DNA of 35,863 nucleotides from Bradyrhizobium sp. (GCA_021732175.1 JAKFVP010000556.1:1-35863); one strand, 5' to 3'; shown: positions 8,788-16,770, counted from the first letter of the stretch. Made by a program: numbers and translations. Notes: a model not told the origin generated them from the sequence alone.

Positions 8788-9174
8788 ATGCGGAAGGCTT
8801 TGGGCTTGGCGGGCGTGGTTGCGATCATTCTTGCAAGCGGCGCCGCAGCGGTCGCGGGGCCTTGGGAAGACGGCATGGTCGCCTACAACAAGGGTGACTA
8901 TGTGCCGGCGATAAAACTGCTCCGGCCGATGGCGCAGGCGGGCAATACCAAGGCGCAGAACCTGATCGGCGTGATGTACCACAAGGGCGAGGGCGTCGCG
9001 CGCAGTTCCGCCAAGGCCTTCATGTGGTTCAGCGTGGCTGCGAAGAAAGGCGATACACAGGCGAAGACCAATTTGCAGCAAGTCACGAAGGAAATGTCCT
9101 CGGCGGAAATGGCGCAGGCCAAGCAGATGACCGTGGTCTGCGAGGCATCCCTGTATCGCGATTGCGAGGATTGA
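8788..9174 (+). CDS. Secreted small protein with Sel1-like repeats, 128 aa
   Basis: An N-terminal signal peptide (1-23, ending AAAVAG) is followed by a TPR/Sel1-like solenoid segment: GDYVPAIKLLRPMAQAGN, then AQNLIGVMYHKGEGVARSSAKAFMWF and a last AAKKGDTQAKTNL. The C-terminus has two Cys (CEASLYRDC) that could form a disulfide in the periplasm. Sel1 proteins usually mediate protein-protein contact. The long open frame upstream is not coding; ATG at 8788 has a GGGGAGGG ribosome site. It is divergent from Anbu (159-bp shared region) and is followed 61 bp later by an ABC substrate-binding protein gene on the same strand. Confidence 0.85.
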   Translation: MRKALGLAGVVAIILASGAAAVAGPWEDGMVAYNKGDYVPAIKLLRPMAQAGNTKAQNLIGVMYHKGEGVARSSAKAFMWFSVAAKKGDTQAKTNLQQVTKEMSSAEMAQAKQMTVVCEASLYRDCED

Positions 9175-9235
9175 TTAAGCGCTGCATCTGGCGGACGCTC
9201 GATCTTGCATAACAACAAGAATTTCGGGAGGCGAA

Positions 9236-10834
9236 ATGCGCGCCAGCGGGCTTTTCTCGTGCATTGCAATGGCTCTGATCGCCGCATTCGCGGCTGCTCC
9301 TGCGGCGGCACAGAAGAAGGGCGGCACGCTCCGCCTCTATCACAACGACAATCCGCCTTCGACCTCGCTGCTCGAAGAATCAACTATCGCCTCGGTGATG
9401 CCGTTTGCGGCCGTGTTCAACAATCTCGTGGTGTTCGATCCCGCCAAGCCGCACGAGAGCATCGATACCGTCATCCCCGATCTTGCCGAAAGCTGGTCGT
9501 GGGACTCCACCAACACGAAGCTAACCTTCAAGCTGCGGCAGGGCGTGAAGTGGCACGACGGCCAGCCCTTCACGGCCAAGGATGTGCAATGCACCTGGCG
9601 GATGCTGATCGGCAAGGCCGAGACGCAGGACTTCAAGCGCAACCCGAGAAAAGTCTGGTACACGAAGCTGCAGGACGTCAGCGTCAACGGCGACTATGAG
9701 GCGACGTTCGAGCTGAGCGAGCCGCAGCCAAGCCTGCCGGTGCTGCTGGCGAGCGCGTTCTCCGCGGTCTATCCCTGCCACGTGCCGCAACAGGTCATGC
9801 GCACCAAACCGGTCGGGACCGGCCCGTTCAAGTTCGTCGAGTTCAAGCGCGGCGACACCATCCGGCTGGTGCGCAATCCCGACTACTTCAAGAAAGACCG
9901 GCCCTATCTCGACGAGATCGCGGTGCGCACCATCGACAGCCGCGCCACGCGGATGCTGGCGTTCTCGACCGGCGATTTCGACATCACCTTTCCGTCCGAT
10001 GTCAGTGTGCCGCTCTTGAAGGATATCAAGGAACGCGCGCCGAAGGCGGTATGCGAGATGATCACCACGGGCACGCTGGTCAATCTGATGGTCAACCGTG
10101 TCAATCCGCCGTTCGACAGCCCGGAGATCAGGAAGGCGATGTCGCTGGCCCTCGATCGCAAGCCGTTCAATTCCATCTTGATGGAAGGTCATGCACGGAT
10201 GGGCGGCGCCATGCTGCCGCAGCCGGAGGGGGAGTGGGGCATGCCGCCGGACATGGTCAATTCGCTGACCGGTTACGGTCCGGATGCGGCGAAGAATCTC
10301 GCCGAGGCCCAGGCGATCATGCAGAAGCTCGGCTACAGCGACGCCAAGCCGTTGCAGATCAAAATCCAGACCCGCAACCTGCCGGCCTACCGCGACGCCG
10401 CCGTGATCGTCTCGGATCAACTCAAGAAGATCTATATCGTGGGCGAACTCGATATTCTCGATACGCCGCGCTGGTACTCAAAGCTCTCGAGGAAAGAATA
10501 CACGATCGGGCTCAACGTCACCGGCGTCAGCGTCGATGACCCTGACGGCAACATGGTGGAGAACTACTCCTGCAATTCCGAGCGCAACTACACGCAATAT
10601 TGCAATGCCGATGTCGACAAGCTGCTGGCGGCGCAATCGCGCGAACTCGACAAGGAGAAGCGCAGGAAGATTGTGTGGGATATCGAGCGTATGCTGGTCG
10701 AGGACGCCGCGCGCCCGGTGGTGCTGCACAGCGCCGCCGGCAATTGCTGGCAGCCTTACGTGAAGAACTTTAAGCCGCACGATAACAGCCAGTACAACAA
10801 TCTTCGCTTCGAGGATGTGTGGCTTGATAAATAG
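9236..10834 (+). CDS. ABC transporter substrate-binding protein, family 5 (peptide/nickel type), 532 aa
   Basis: A periplasmic solute receptor. The signal peptide spans about 1-25 (cleavage after AAPAAA). Family 5 landmarks are DLAESWSWDSTNTKLTFKLRQGVKWHDG, TGPFKFVEFKRGD, VRNPDYF and SPEIRKAMSLALDRKPF. The likely ligand class is oligopeptides, but family 5 also binds nickel, glutathione and sugars. No permease or ATPase gene adjoins, so it is an orphan receptor; it might use the transporter at 31772-35269. ATG is set by GGGAGG five bases upstream. The gene lies inside the Anbu-associated region, on the opposite strand. Confidence 0.93.
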   Translation: MRASGLFSCIAMALIAAFAAAPAAAQKKGGTLRLYHNDNPPSTSLLEESTIASVMPFAAVFNNLVVFDPAKPHESIDTVIPDLAESWSWDSTNTKLTFKLRQGVKWHDGQPFTAKDVQCTWRMLIGKAETQDFKRNPRKVWYTKLQDVSVNGDYEATFELSEPQPSLPVLLASAFSAVYPCHVPQQVMRTKPVGTGPFKFVEFKRGDTIRLVRNPDYFKKDRPYLDEIAVRTIDSRATRMLAFSTGDFDITFPSDVSVPLLKDIKERAPKAVCEMITTGTLVNLMVNRVNPPFDSPEIRKAMSLALDRKPFNSILMEGHARMGGAMLPQPEGEWGMPPDMVNSLTGYGPDAAKNLAEAQAIMQKLGYSDAKPLQIKIQTRNLPAYRDAAVIVSDQLKKIYIVGELDILDTPRWYSKLSRKEYTIGLNVTGVSVDDPDGNMVENYSCNSERNYTQYCNADVDKLLAAQSRELDKEKRRKIVWDIERMLVEDAARPVVLHSAAGNCWQPYVKNFKPHDNSQYNNLRFEDVWLDK

Positions 10835-10838
10835 ATGC

Positions 10839-10928
10839 CGTCATTGCGAGGAGCGATAGCGACGAAGCAATCCAGCTCTCTTGTCACGGCGAAGAGAGCT
10901 GGATTGCTTCGCTTCGCTCGCAATGACG
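10839..10928. repeat. Family 2 palindromic repeat, second copy
   Basis: Same outer arms as 6989-7077 (CGTCATTGCGAGGAGCG... and its complement). The tip differs but stays self-complementary: AGCTCTCTT on the left and AAGAGAGCT on the right. It begins five bases after the stop of the substrate-binding protein gene and lies at a convergent junction with the transglutaminase gene, so it may terminate both. Confidence 0.9.
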
Positions 10929-10948
10929 GGGTTGGAACGGGGCTTGCC

Positions 10949-11791
10949 TCAATCCTGCCGTTGGCTCTGCCACTGGCCGGGGCGGCCGGCCTGATCGACC
11001 TTCACTGTCACTGTCAGCGTCTCGGTGCCGCCGCCATAGCGGGTGCCGCGGATCGGGGCGGCGCCGAGATAGTCGAGACCGACGGCGACGCGCGCATGCG
11101 CATCCGTGGTGCAGATGCCGTTGGCGGCGTCGAAGCCGACCCAGCCCAAATCAGGCACGAAGGCTTCCGCCCAGGCGTGGCCGGCCTGCTGGCTGGTGAC
11201 GCCGTCGGAGCGGAGGAAATGTCCCGACACGAAGCGCGCCGGCACGCCGCCGGAGCGCGCGCAGGCGATGAAGATATGGGCGTAGTCCTGGCAGACGCCG
11301 CGCCTGAGCCCAAAGGCTTCGGAGGCGGAGGTGCCGCTGTTGGTCGGATCCTCGTCGAAGGTCATGTGCTCGTAGATCTGCACCATCAGCGCGTGCAGGA
11401 AGCCCAGCACGTCGTCGCCGGATTCGGCGCGCAATTCGCGGGCGAATTGCGCCATCGCCGGATTGACCGATGTAAGCTCGGTCTGGCGCAGGAACATGCT
11501 CGGTGGAAAGCGCTCGTCGGTGCCACGCAGCACGCCGCCGGTGTCGTGGGTTTCCAGCAGGCCCTCGACATGGATGGTGAGATCCTCGACAGGGCCGTGC
11601 GTGAGCACATGGGTGACATTGCCGAACGCGTCCTCGTGCACGTCGAGGCGGGAGTCGGTGGATACGTCGATCTGCCATTCCGCGACATACTGGCCGTCAT
11701 GGCTGCCCGGCGTCATCCGCAGGATCTGGATCACGCCGGTGACCGCCGGCTCGTAGCGATAGCTGGTCGTATGGGCAATTCGCAGACGCAT
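10949..11791 (-). CDS. Transglutaminase-like cysteine peptidase of the Anbu/alpha-E set, 280 aa
   Basis: An N-terminal bacterial transglutaminase domain (MRLRIAHTTSYRY, 1-80) precedes the papain-like transglutaminase core. The catalytic triad is C167 (RRGVCQDYAHIF), H205 (QAGHAWAEAFV) and D221 (GWVGFDAANG). These proteins are probably cytosolic peptidases or amide-bond transferases; the true reaction is unknown. The start MRLRIAH at 11791 has an AAGAAGG ribosome site; the longer frame would run into a repeat (11813-11923) and is rejected. It is the third gene of the minus-strand unit ATP-grasp, alpha-E, transglutaminase. The combination with Anbu is a described conserved association. Confidence 0.93.
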   Translation of the reverse strand: MRLRIAHTTSYRYEPAVTGVIQILRMTPGSHDGQYVAEWQIDVSTDSRLDVHEDAFGNVTHVLTHGPVEDLTIHVEGLLETHDTGGVLRGTDERFPPSMFLRQTELTSVNPAMAQFARELRAESGDDVLGFLHALMVQIYEHMTFDEDPTNSGTSASEAFGLRRGVCQDYAHIFIACARSGGVPARFVSGHFLRSDGVTSQQAGHAWAEAFVPDLGWVGFDAANGICTTDAHARVAVGLDYLGAAPIRGTRYGGGTETLTVTVKVDQAGRPGQWQSQRQD

Positions 11792-11812
11792 CGAGGCGAA
11801 CCTTCTTACTAA

Positions 11813-11923
11813 CCTCCCCCTGAAAGGGGGAGGTCGGCGCGCGCAGCGCCGGGTGGGGGTCTTCTTTCCGTTCAGCACAAGCGGTTGACCCCCACCCCGA
11901 CCCTCCCCCTTGCAGGGGGAGGG
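11813..11923. repeat. Family 3 palindromic repeat, copy A (within the Anbu-associated operon)
   Basis: Hairpin CCTCCCCCT-GAA-AGGGGGAGG (11813-11833), hairpin CGGCGC/GCGCCG (11835-11840, 11846-11851), a GGGTGGGGGTC arm that pairs with GACCCCCACCC, and a closing CCCTCCCCCT-TGC-AGGGGGAGGG hairpin (11901-11923). Copy B is at 12916-13024. It fills the 148-bp gap between alpha-E and transglutaminase genes. Confidence 0.9.
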
Positions 11924-11939
11924 AGGAGGGGCCGCGTCG

Positions 11940-12884
11940 TCAGATCAGATACTGCTTGGTGATGATCTCGCCAAGCCGCGAATTGTCGGAAATGAATTCC
12001 TGGATGAATTCGTGGACGCCGTGCTGGAAGATGTCGTCCATGTTGCTGTGCTCGAGGCGGTTGCGGATGCCGCGGGCGTGGCGCTGGGCGGCGCCCTGGC
12101 GGCCATAGGCGACGCCGATCTGGTCGAGATTGCGTACGAGGTTGCCGTAGCAACTCGCCAGCGAGCGCGGCAGCGTGTCGTTGAGGATCAGCAGGTCCGC
12201 GATCAGCCAGGGTTTCAGCGTCTCGCGATAGACCCAGTGATAGGCCGTCAGCGCCGAGACCGAACGCAGGATCGAGGTCCACTGGTAGTAGTCAAGCGGG
12301 CCGCCGACATGCTCCTCTTCCGGCAGCAGCACATGGTATTTCACGTCGAGAATGCGCGCGGTGTTGTCGGCGCGTTCCAGGTGCAGGCCGAGGCGCGAGA
12401 ACCAGAAGGCGTCGTTGCGCAACATGGTGCGGTAGGCCGAGCCGTCGAAGCGCAGTGAAGTCTCCTGCACGAAGCGCAGGAATTTTGCCAGTTCCTCGCG
12501 TGAGGCCGTGCCCTTGCTCCAGAGCTCCTGCAGTTCGATCCATGAACCGTTGATGGTGTCCCACATCTCCGAGGTCAGCGCGGTGCGGACCGAACGTGAG
12601 TTGAGGCGCGCATTCTCGATGCAGTTCTTGATCGACGAGGGATTGGCCGGCGAGAACGAGAGATATTCGACCACGTTCGCCTCGTTGGCCTCCTCGTAGG
12701 TCTCGTGGAAACTCGCGCTGACGCCCGCGGTGAGCAGGGCGGATTCCCACTCGTTGGTCTTGCCGATATAGGCGGCGGGCAGCGCGGTGACCCTCAGCGT
12801 CGCGTCGATGGTGCGGGCGATATATTCGGCGCGCTCGACATAGCGGGCCAGCCAGTACAGGTTTTCGGCGGTACGTGACAGCAT
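11940..12884 (-). CDS. Alpha-E domain protein (DUF403), 314 aa
   Basis: An all-helical protein of the alpha-E family (COG2307). The start MLSRTAENLYWLARYVERAEYIART is the family hallmark, and later FSRLGLHLERADNTARILDVKYH and RSLASCYGNLV are also typical. No enzyme activity is known; comparative work proposes that it acts with the neighbouring ATP-grasp and transglutaminase proteins in peptide synthesis or modification. The ribosome site upstream (GTGGGA) is weak. It is the middle gene of the minus-strand unit, with palindromic repeats in both flanking gaps. Length is normal for the family. Confidence 0.93.
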   Translation of the reverse strand: MLSRTAENLYWLARYVERAEYIARTIDATLRVTALPAAYIGKTNEWESALLTAGVSASFHETYEEANEANVVEYLSFSPANPSSIKNCIENARLNSRSVRTALTSEMWDTINGSWIELQELWSKGTASREELAKFLRFVQETSLRFDGSAYRTMLRNDAFWFSRLGLHLERADNTARILDVKYHVLLPEEEHVGGPLDYYQWTSILRSVSALTAYHWVYRETLKPWLIADLLILNDTLPRSLASCYGNLVRNLDQIGVAYGRQGAAQRHARGIRNRLEHSNMDDIFQHGVHEFIQEFISDNSRLGEIITKQYLI

Positions 12885-12915
12885 CGGCTAGGTCCCACAA
12901 GGCGCGACGTACTTA

Positions 12916-13024
12916 CCTCCCCCTGAAAGGGGGAGGTCGATGCGCAGCATCGGGTGGGGGTCTTCTTTCCGCTTGGCGCAAGCGGCCGACCCCCACCGTG
13001 ATCCTCCCCCTTGCAGGGGGAGGG
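12916..13024. repeat. Family 3 palindromic repeat, copy B (within the Anbu-associated operon)
   Basis: Same architecture as 11813-11923. The second hairpin is CGATGC (12938-12943) with GCATCG (12947-12952): relative to copy A two base pairs changed on both arms together (G-C to A-T and C-G to T-A). A later arm pair CCGCTT/AAGCGG (12970-12984 region) is perfect here and partly wobble in copy A. It lies in the gap between ATP-grasp and alpha-E genes. Confidence 0.9.
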
Positions 13025-13050
13025 AATGATCTTTCGACGCGCGCTTCAAA

Positions 13051-14469
13051 TCACTCATCCAGAATCCAGGTGTCCTTGGTGCCGCCGCCCTGGCTGGAAT
13101 TGACCACCAGGGAGCCTTCCTTCAGGGCCACCCGCGTCAGACCGCCCGGCACGATGGTGGTGCGGTCCTTGCCGGTCAGCACGAACGGCCTGAGGTCGAC
13201 GTGGCGTGGCGCAAGGCCGGCTGCGGTGCAGGTCGGGCAGGTCGACAGCGCCAGGGTCGGCTGGGCGATGAAGCCTTCCGGCTCGCGCTTGAGCTTGTCG
13301 CGGAACGCCTCGATCGTGGCCTTGGTCGAGGCCGGTCCGATCAGCATGCCATAGCCGCCGGAGCCGTGGACTTCCTTGACGACGAGGTCGCCGAGATTGT
13401 CGAGCACATAGGAGAGCTCCTTCGGCTCGCGGCAGCGCCAGGTCTGCACGTTCTTCAGGATCGGCTCCTCGCCGAGATAGAATTTCACGATCTCGGGCAT
13501 GTAGGAGTAGATCGCCTTGTCGTCGGCAATGCCGGTGCCGACCGCATTGGCGAGCGTGATGTTGCCGGCCGCATAGGCCGACATCAGCCCGGGCACGCCG
13601 AGCACGGAATCGGGACGGAAGGTGAGAGGATCGAGGAAATCGTCGTCGAGACGGCGGTAGATCACGTCGACGCGCTTCAGCCCCTCGGTGGTACGCATGA
13701 AGACCTCGTCGTTCTTGACGATGAGGTCGCGGCCCTCGACGAGCTCGATGCCGAGCTTGTCGGCGAGGAACGAGTGCTCGTAATAGGCGGAGTTGTAGAC
13801 GCCGGGCGTCAGTAGCGCGACCGTCGGTTCCGACGAGGCGCTGTTCGGTGCCACCGAGCGAAGACAGGAAAGCAGTTCGTCCGGATAGCGTTCGACCGGG
13901 GCGATGCGGTGGCGGGCGAACAGGTCCGGAAACAGCCGCATCATGATTTCGCGGTTTTCCAACATGTACGACACGCCGGACGGCGTGCGCGCATTGTCCT
14001 CCAGCACGATGAAGTTTTCCGCGTCCACGCGCACGATATCGATGCCGGCGATGTGGACATAAACGTCGTGCGGCACGGCCTGGCCGTTCATTTCCGGCCG
14101 GAACACCGGATTCTGGAAGATCAGATCCTCGGGGACGACGTTGGCGCGCAGCACCTCGCGGCCGTGATAGATGTCGCGCAGGAACATGTTCAGCGCGCGC
14201 ACCCGCTGCTTCAGGCCCTTTTCGAGGATGGTCCATTCCTTGGCGGACATGATCCGGGGGATCACGTCGAAGGGGATCAGCCGCTCCTGGGCTTCGGACT
14301 CGCCATAGACGGCGAAGGTGATGCCGATGCGGCGGAACAGCAGCTCCGCCTCCTGGCGCCGATATTCCAGCGCCTCCGCCGGCGTTTCCTTCAGCCAGCG
14401 GGACAGTTCCTGATAGGCCGGCCGGACGTCCCCGGCGGGGCCATTCATTTCGTCGAACGCAACTGCCAT
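13051..14469 (-). CDS. Circularly permuted type 2 ATP-grasp protein, 472 aa
   Basis: A COG2308 (DUF404/DUF407) ATP-grasp ligase, predicted to form an amide or peptide bond using ATP. Seen are the N-terminal FRRIGITFAVYGE region, the RLIPFDVIPRIMSAKEW block, EDNARTPSGVSYMLENR, and the Gly-rich nucleotide loop VVKEVHGSGGYGMLIGP. VVNSSQGGGTKDTWILDE closes the protein, as usual. ATG at 14469 follows an AAGGGG ribosome site. First gene of the minus-strand unit continuing to alpha-E and transglutaminase. Family knowledge links this set to Anbu; the substrate is unknown. A single-gene version exists elsewhere as a fused ATP-grasp/alpha-E protein. Confidence 0.93.
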   Translation of the reverse strand: MAVAFDEMNGPAGDVRPAYQELSRWLKETPAEALEYRRQEAELLFRRIGITFAVYGESEAQERLIPFDVIPRIMSAKEWTILEKGLKQRVRALNMFLRDIYHGREVLRANVVPEDLIFQNPVFRPEMNGQAVPHDVYVHIAGIDIVRVDAENFIVLEDNARTPSGVSYMLENREIMMRLFPDLFARHRIAPVERYPDELLSCLRSVAPNSASSEPTVALLTPGVYNSAYYEHSFLADKLGIELVEGRDLIVKNDEVFMRTTEGLKRVDVIYRRLDDDFLDPLTFRPDSVLGVPGLMSAYAAGNITLANAVGTGIADDKAIYSYMPEIVKFYLGEEPILKNVQTWRCREPKELSYVLDNLGDLVVKEVHGSGGYGMLIGPASTKATIEAFRDKLKREPEGFIAQPTLALSTCPTCTAAGLAPRHVDLRPFVLTGKDRTTIVPGGLTRVALKEGSLVVNSSQGGGTKDTWILDE

Positions 14470-14705
14470 AAACCCCTTACGCGCTTCGAGTTATCCACCA
14501 GACTGCATGACTTCAAGGGATGGTAGCAAGGGCCGGGCCAGCGCGATATGCATTGGCTTGCGGCATTTGCTATGGGTGGCAATGGGGTTGCTTGAAAAAG
14601 CGGCTTCGGGTTGCTTATTTCGGCAGCAAAACCCCGTGACTTCAAGGCGTTGCCCCGGCAATGTCGGATGAACCCCGGGACAACGGGGCAGGGTGAGGAA
14701 GAGAC
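14470..14705. promoter_or_regulatory. Divergent intergenic region between the ATP-grasp unit and the MoCF-like gene
   Basis: This 236-bp gap must hold promoters for both directions. An 11-bp direct repeat TGACTTCAAGG occurs at 14508-14518 and 14637-14647, and a GCCCCG/CGGGGC hairpin-like pair lies near 14652-14690. No known operator was recognised. Confidence 0.35.
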
Positions 14706-15452
14706 ATGAGCGAGATCGTCACGGCGGGCATTCTGGTGATCGGCGACGAGATCCTGTCCGGCCGGACCAAGGACAAGAACATCGGCTTCATCGCCGAGTA
14801 TCTGACAAATATCGGCATCGACCTGAAGGAAGTCCGCGTCGTCGCCGACGACGAGGCCGACATCATCGCGGCCGTTGATGCACTGCGAAAGCGCTACACC
14901 TACGTGTTCACCACCGGCGGCATCGGCCCGACCCATGACGACATTACCGCTGACAGCGTCGCCAAGGCTTTCGGCGTCGGCATCGACCACCATCCGGAGG
15001 TGGTGGCGCGGTTTCGTGAGCGCTGGAGCGAACAGGATTTGAACGAGGCACGGTTGCGAATGGCGCGCGTCCCTGATGGCGCCGAGCTGATCCAGAGCGC
15101 CACCATCCTGGCGCCTGGCTTCAAACTCGACAATGTCATCGTGATGGCCGGCATCCCCTCGATCATGCAGGCCATGATGGACATCGTGGCGCCCCGGCTG
15201 AAATCCGGCGTGCGGATGCTGTCGGATACGGTGCGGGCGAATTCGCGCGAAGGCGACATCGGCGGTCCCTTACGGGAAATCGCCAACGCTCATCCCGACA
15301 CCATCATCGGCAGCTATCCTTTCATGGACGAGGACCAGCGGCCCAACACCAATCTTGTGGTTCGCTCGCGCGATCCCGAAAAACTCAACGCCGCGATGAC
15401 CGCGGTGAAGGAAATGCTGGCGGCGCTGCATGCGGCGCGTAAGTCGGCTTGA
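14706..15452 (+). CDS. CinA/MoaB-like molybdopterin-binding domain protein, 248 aa
   Basis: An N-terminal MoCF-biosynthesis fold as in CinA, MoeA and MoaB: AGILVIGDEILSGRTKDKN at the start and VFTTGGIGPTHDD (about 66-78), the typical Gly-rich loop. Only the CinA N-terminal half is present; the C-terminal nicotinamide-nucleotide amidase domain is absent, so it is not a full CinA. Proteins of this short type are often annotated competence/damage-inducible protein A, with unproven function. The ribosome site GAGGAAGAG precedes ATG. gpt follows 17 bases after the stop on the same strand, probably co-transcribed. Confidence 0.88.
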   Translation: MSEIVTAGILVIGDEILSGRTKDKNIGFIAEYLTNIGIDLKEVRVVADDEADIIAAVDALRKRYTYVFTTGGIGPTHDDITADSVAKAFGVGIDHHPEVVARFRERWSEQDLNEARLRMARVPDGAELIQSATILAPGFKLDNVIVMAGIPSIMQAMMDIVAPRLKSGVRMLSDTVRANSREGDIGGPLREIANAHPDTIIGSYPFMDEDQRPNTNLVVRSRDPEKLNAAMTAVKEMLAALHAARKSA

Positions 15453-15469
15453 ATCTGGATTAAAGCGAT

Positions 15470-15997
15470 ATGGTCGAACGAAGCTCTGAACTCAGTGCCC
15501 AGGAACGCGCGGGCAAGGCCTTTCCGGTCTCCTGGGACCAGTTTCACCGGGATTGCCGGGCGCTGACTTGGCGGCTCAACGAGGTCGGGCCGTTCCACGC
15601 CGTGATCGCCATCACCCGCGGCGGCCTTGTGCCGGCGGCGATCGTCGCGCGCGAGCTCGGTGTGCGCATCATCGATACCGTCTGCATCGCCAGCTACGAC
15701 CACAACAAGCAGGGCGATCTGACCGTGCTGAAGGGTGTTTCGGCCGATACCGCGAAACTCGGCGGCGGCACCGGCAAGGGATTGCTGATCGTCGACGACC
15801 TCGTCGACACCGGCAAGACCGGCAAGATGGTGCGCGAGATGTTGCCGGATGCGCATTTCGCTACTGTATATGCCAAGCCGAAAGGGCGGCCGCTGGTCGA
15901 CACGTTCATCACGGAAGTGTCGCAGGACACCTGGATTTTCTTCCCTTGGGACACTGCGCTGTCGTTCCAGCCGCCGATCCGCGACGGGGCGGCGTAG
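15470..15997 (+). CDS. gpt: Xanthine phosphoribosyltransferase, 175 aa
   Basis: A purine salvage enzyme of the cytosol or inner membrane surface converting xanthine and guanine with PRPP to XMP and GMP. The PRPP-binding signature [13 protein letters not shown] (105-117) with D109-D110 is clear. The upstream ITRGGLVPA loop (48-56) and the C-terminal [15 protein letters not shown] are characteristic of the Gpt subfamily. Length is slightly above the enterobacterial protein because of an N-terminal extension. It follows the MoCF-like gene closely; a palindromic repeat separates it from the next gene. Confidence 0.93.
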   Translation: MVERSSELSAQERAGKAFPVSWDQFHRDCRALTWRLNEVGPFHAVIAITRGGLVPAAIVARELGVRIIDTVCIASYDHNKQGDLTVLKGVSADTAKLGGGTGKGLLIVDDLVDTGKTGKMVREMLPDAHFATVYAKPKGRPLVDTFITEVSQDTWIFFPWDTALSFQPPIRDGAA

Positions 15998-16001
15998 TTT
16001 C

Positions 16002-16149
16002 TTCGCCTCGCCCCGCTTGCGGGGAGAGGCCGGGTTGCATCGCAGATGCAATCCGGGTGAGGGGGCTCTCCGCGAGTCTATCTCTCACCGTGATTGCGGA
16101 AGCAGCCCCTCACCCCAACCCTCTCCCCGCAAGAGCGGGGCGAGGGGGA
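16002..16149. repeat. Family 4 palindromic repeat (CCTCGCCCCGC / GCGGGGCGAGG type)
   Basis: TTCGCCTCGCCCCGCTTGCG (from 16003) pairs with GCAAGAGCGGGGCGAGGGGG (to about 16147); inside are GCGGGGAGAGG with CCTCTCCCCGC and TTGCATCGCAGATGCAA. One copy in this window; it separates gpt from the next gene on the same strand. Confidence 0.8.
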
Positions 16150-16158
16150 AGTAAGTAC

Positions 16159-16770
16159 ATGCCCCTGCAAAACCGCGTCACGCCGCTGGGCGAGATCATC
16201 GCCGTTCCCGACCGCGGCCTGTTCACCGGCAATCGCGGCATCATCCATGATCCGGCGACGAAGACGCTGTTGAAAAAGCGCTGGTCGAACCCGGCCTGGC
16301 TGATCTGCGTCTGCGAATTCCGCGGCCGCAGGCGCAAGGTGATGGGTGGGCGAAGCTGGACCGAGCTGTTCTTCCTCGATGAAGCGACCGCGCTCGCGGC
16401 CGGGCATCGTCCCTGCTTCTATTGCCGCCGCGACGACGCCAATCTTTTTCGCGCGGCCTGGGAAGAGGGTAACCGCGTTGCCAATGTGCTGGCGCCTGAT
16501 ATCGACGCCGTCCTGCATCGCGAGCGTTTTGCCAGCGGCAAGAAGCTGCATGCGCTGCCGATGCGGCTCGACAAGCTGCCGGATGGCGCGATGGTGCAGG
16601 CGAGGGAGGAGAGCTTCCTGATTGTCAGAGGCAAGCCGCTGCGTTGGAGCATTGACGGCTATCGCAAGGCGGAAGCGCCGACCGGTGAGGTGCTGCTTAT
16701 CACGCCACCGTCGACCGTGCGCGCGCTGGTGTCCGGCTTCAAACCGGTGCTGCATCCCAGCGCGCGCTAG
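16159..16770 (+). CDS. Conserved hypothetical protein with Ada-like Cys motif, 203 aa
   Basis: Not assigned to a characterised family. The core has C50 and C52 (WLICVCEFRGRRRK) followed by FFLDEATALAAGHRPCFYCRR (71-91) with C86 and C89. The segment FFLDEATALAAGHRPCFYCR closely recalls the second half of the Ada metal-binding domain, where a Phe-rich strand, Ala-rich helix and RPCxxCR contribute two zinc ligands. The first pair is CxC here and CxxxC in Ada, and no methyltransferase or AraC domain follows. A zinc site is an inference. The first in-frame ATG after the repeat (16159) is chosen; no strong ribosome site is seen. Its stop overlaps the convergent next gene. Confidence 0.75.
   Translation: MPLQNRVTPLGEIIAVPDRGLFTGNRGIIHDPATKTLLKKRWSNPAWLICVCEFRGRRRKVMGGRSWTELFFLDEATALAAGHRPCFYCRRDDANLFRAAWEEGNRVANVLAPDIDAVLHRERFASGKKLHALPMRLDKLPDGAMVQAREESFLIVRGKPLRWSIDGYRKAEAPTGEVLLITPPSTVRALVSGFKPVLHPSAR

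Noticed and set aside
11792..11878. Earlier transglutaminase start
   Set aside because: It is encoded by the palindromic repeat and precedes the conserved MRLRIAHTTSYRY start.
11813..13024. Two similar repeats considered as a CRISPR or insertion-sequence ends
   Set aside because: They are a kilobase apart around a real gene, are internally palindromic, and have no spacer array, transposase or target-site duplication.
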